6,261 nucleotides of DNA, taken from contig DFFT01000180.1 in assembly GCA_002372325.1 (NCBI GenBank), forward strand, positions 1 through 6,261. The letters run 5' to 3'. The stretch comes from Succinivibrionaceae bacterium UBA3769. Lineage in GTDB: Bacteria; Pseudomonadota; Gammaproteobacteria; Enterobacterales; Succinivibrionaceae. The position numbers were made by a program, and so were the translations under genes. The notes under the pieces were generated by a model that was given only the letters and a program-made list of their open reading frames with translations, ran no database searches and had not been told where the DNA came from. Of this stretch, positions 5,634 through 6,261 are shown in pieces (within the stretch, counting starts at the first letter, position 1; each line of letters opens with the position of its first letter).

Positions 5634-5641
5634 CTGTTATT

Positions 5642-6261
5642 TTACTTCACAAATTTATAGGCGCTTCTGGCGATAACCAGCTCTTCGTTGGTGGGAACCA
5701 CAATGATCTTCACCTTGGAATCCGGAGCATTGATGGGGCCGCGGCCGCCCTTGTAGGCAATGGCCTTTTCGTTAAGGGCATCGTCCAGTTTGGCGCCCAG
5801 AATTTCCGGAAGATACTCAATTACCTGCTTTCTCATAACGTAGGAGTTTTCGCCGATGCCGCCGGTAAAGACGATGGCATCCACGTGTCCCAGAGGCACG
5901 TAGTAGGAGGCGATGAACTTGGCTGCCCGGTAGCAGAACATCTTGAAGGCCAGGGCGCATTTTTCATCGCCGTTCTGATAGCCGCTGCAGATATCCCGCC
6001 AGTCGGAGGTGGCTCCGGAAAGAGCAATAAGACCGGACTTTTTGTTGAAAATTTCCCGGACTTCCTCAACCTTGTAGTGCAGCACATCGCACATGAAGAA
6101 AACCACGGAGGCGTCAATGGAACCGGTGCGGGTGCCCATGACCAGGCCGTCCAGCGGAGTGAGGCCCATGGAGGTATCCATGCACTTGCCGTTCTTCACG
6201 GCGGAAATGGAAGCGCCGTTGCCCAGGTGGCAGACGATGGTCTTGATGCTGTCATAAGGCT
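5642..6261 (-). CDS. ackA: Acetate kinase, C-terminal half (5' end beyond the window)
   Basis: AckA interconverts acetyl phosphate plus ADP with acetate plus ATP, the ATP-yielding step of acetate fermentation, in the cytosol. About 205 residues of a usual 400 or so are present, and the frame stays open to the right edge. The visible part begins PYDSIKTIVCHLGNGAS, where the His belongs to the active site. It continues with DTSMGLTPLDGL, GTRTGSID (6136-6113, carrying the catalytic Arg), VFTGGIGENS (GGIGENS at 5863-5843) and VVPTNEEL (PTNEEL at 5695-5678, with the Mg-binding Glu). A GTG at 6199-6197 could be mistaken for a start, but the family sequence continues upstream of it. The usual GDID is GSID here, a small variation. 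The gene ends with TAA and its own terminator, so pta is not directly downstream as it is in E. coli. Confidence 0.96.
   Translation of the reverse strand, partial: PYDSIKTIVCHLGNGASISAVKNGKCMDTSMGLTPLDGLVMGTRTGSIDASVVFFMCDVLHYKVEEVREIFNKKSGLIALSGATSDWRDICSGYQNGDEKCALAFKMFCYRAAKFIASYYVPLGHVDAIVFTGGIGENSYVMRKQVIEYLPEILGAKLDDALNEKAIAYKGGRGPINAPDSKVKIIVVPTNEELVIARSAYKFVK

Larger units (their letters stand above)
5304..5641. other. Intergenic region between ackA and the small-gene cassette
   Basis: No gene is supported here. From the ackA side it contains a 10-bp hairpin (5609-5633), the intrinsic terminator (5567-5592) and a further inverted repeat (5553-5569). A weaker 6-bp inverted repeat with a loop of 8 lies at 5501-5520, and GGTGAT/ATCACC arms lie at 5455-5460 and 5469-5474. 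The last 100 or so bases before 5303 should hold the cassette promoter. A short - strand frame ending near 5400 (with EDSPIS before its stop) has a stop codon close upstream and no start or Shine-Dalgarno, so I do not call it. Confidence 0.5.

Noticed and set aside
6197..6199. GTG as the start of ackA
   Set aside because: The conserved CHLGNGAS segment lies upstream in the same frame and runs to the window edge, so the GTG encodes an internal valine.
1..6261. tRNA, rRNA, CRISPR array, transposase or integrase
   Set aside because: No cloverleaf, rRNA core, regularly spaced repeats or recombinase motifs were seen on either strand.

Overview
The window looks like chromosomal DNA from a Gram-negative bacterium, most likely a gammaproteobacterium. 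It carries lipopolysaccharide inner-core genes (waaF, waaA) of the gammaproteobacterial type and a response regulator closest to FlrC/FleR of polar-flagellated gammaproteobacteria. Acetate kinase and a DUF3791/DUF3990 locus would fit a host-associated, fermentative anaerobe such as a member of the Succinivibrionaceae. That family placement is inference.

Layout: (1) Positions 1-568 are AT-rich (about 30% GC in the first 60 bases) with no convincing gene, only a possible gene tail at 1-135. (2) On the + strand, 569-1948 is flrC, a complete sigma54-dependent flagellar regulator. It stands alone, with no flrB sensor kinase before it and no flagellar gene after it. (3) After 215 bases come waaF (2164-3234) and waaA (3238-4596). 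They are 3 bases apart and surely co-transcribed; they add heptose II and Kdo during LPS core assembly. These three genes share a moderate GC content (about 53% in a waaA sample). (4) On the - strand, 5303-4736 is a low-GC cassette of very small genes: a DUF3791 protein, a 32-codon relic of a DUF3990 (ADP-ribosyltransferase-like) gene, and a 77-residue uncharacterised protein. (5) A 338-base gap holds the terminator of the last gene. (6) The 3' half of ackA (acetate kinase) runs on the - strand from 5642 off the right edge.

The most notable observation is in (4). The short stretch between the two small - strand ORFs is not empty: it encodes MLLYHGSN at its start and an FFPHTEG segment near its end. 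These match the first strand and, as far as I recall, the C-terminal end of DUF3990 proteins. The stretch therefore looks like a DUF3990 gene that lost its middle, and with it most of its catalytic core. Both flanking partner genes remain intact, which suggests a toxin-antitoxin-like module that lost its toxin. A perfect 13-bp tandem duplication sits at the relic's stop codon. The other point of interest is the orphan flrC beside LPS core genes.
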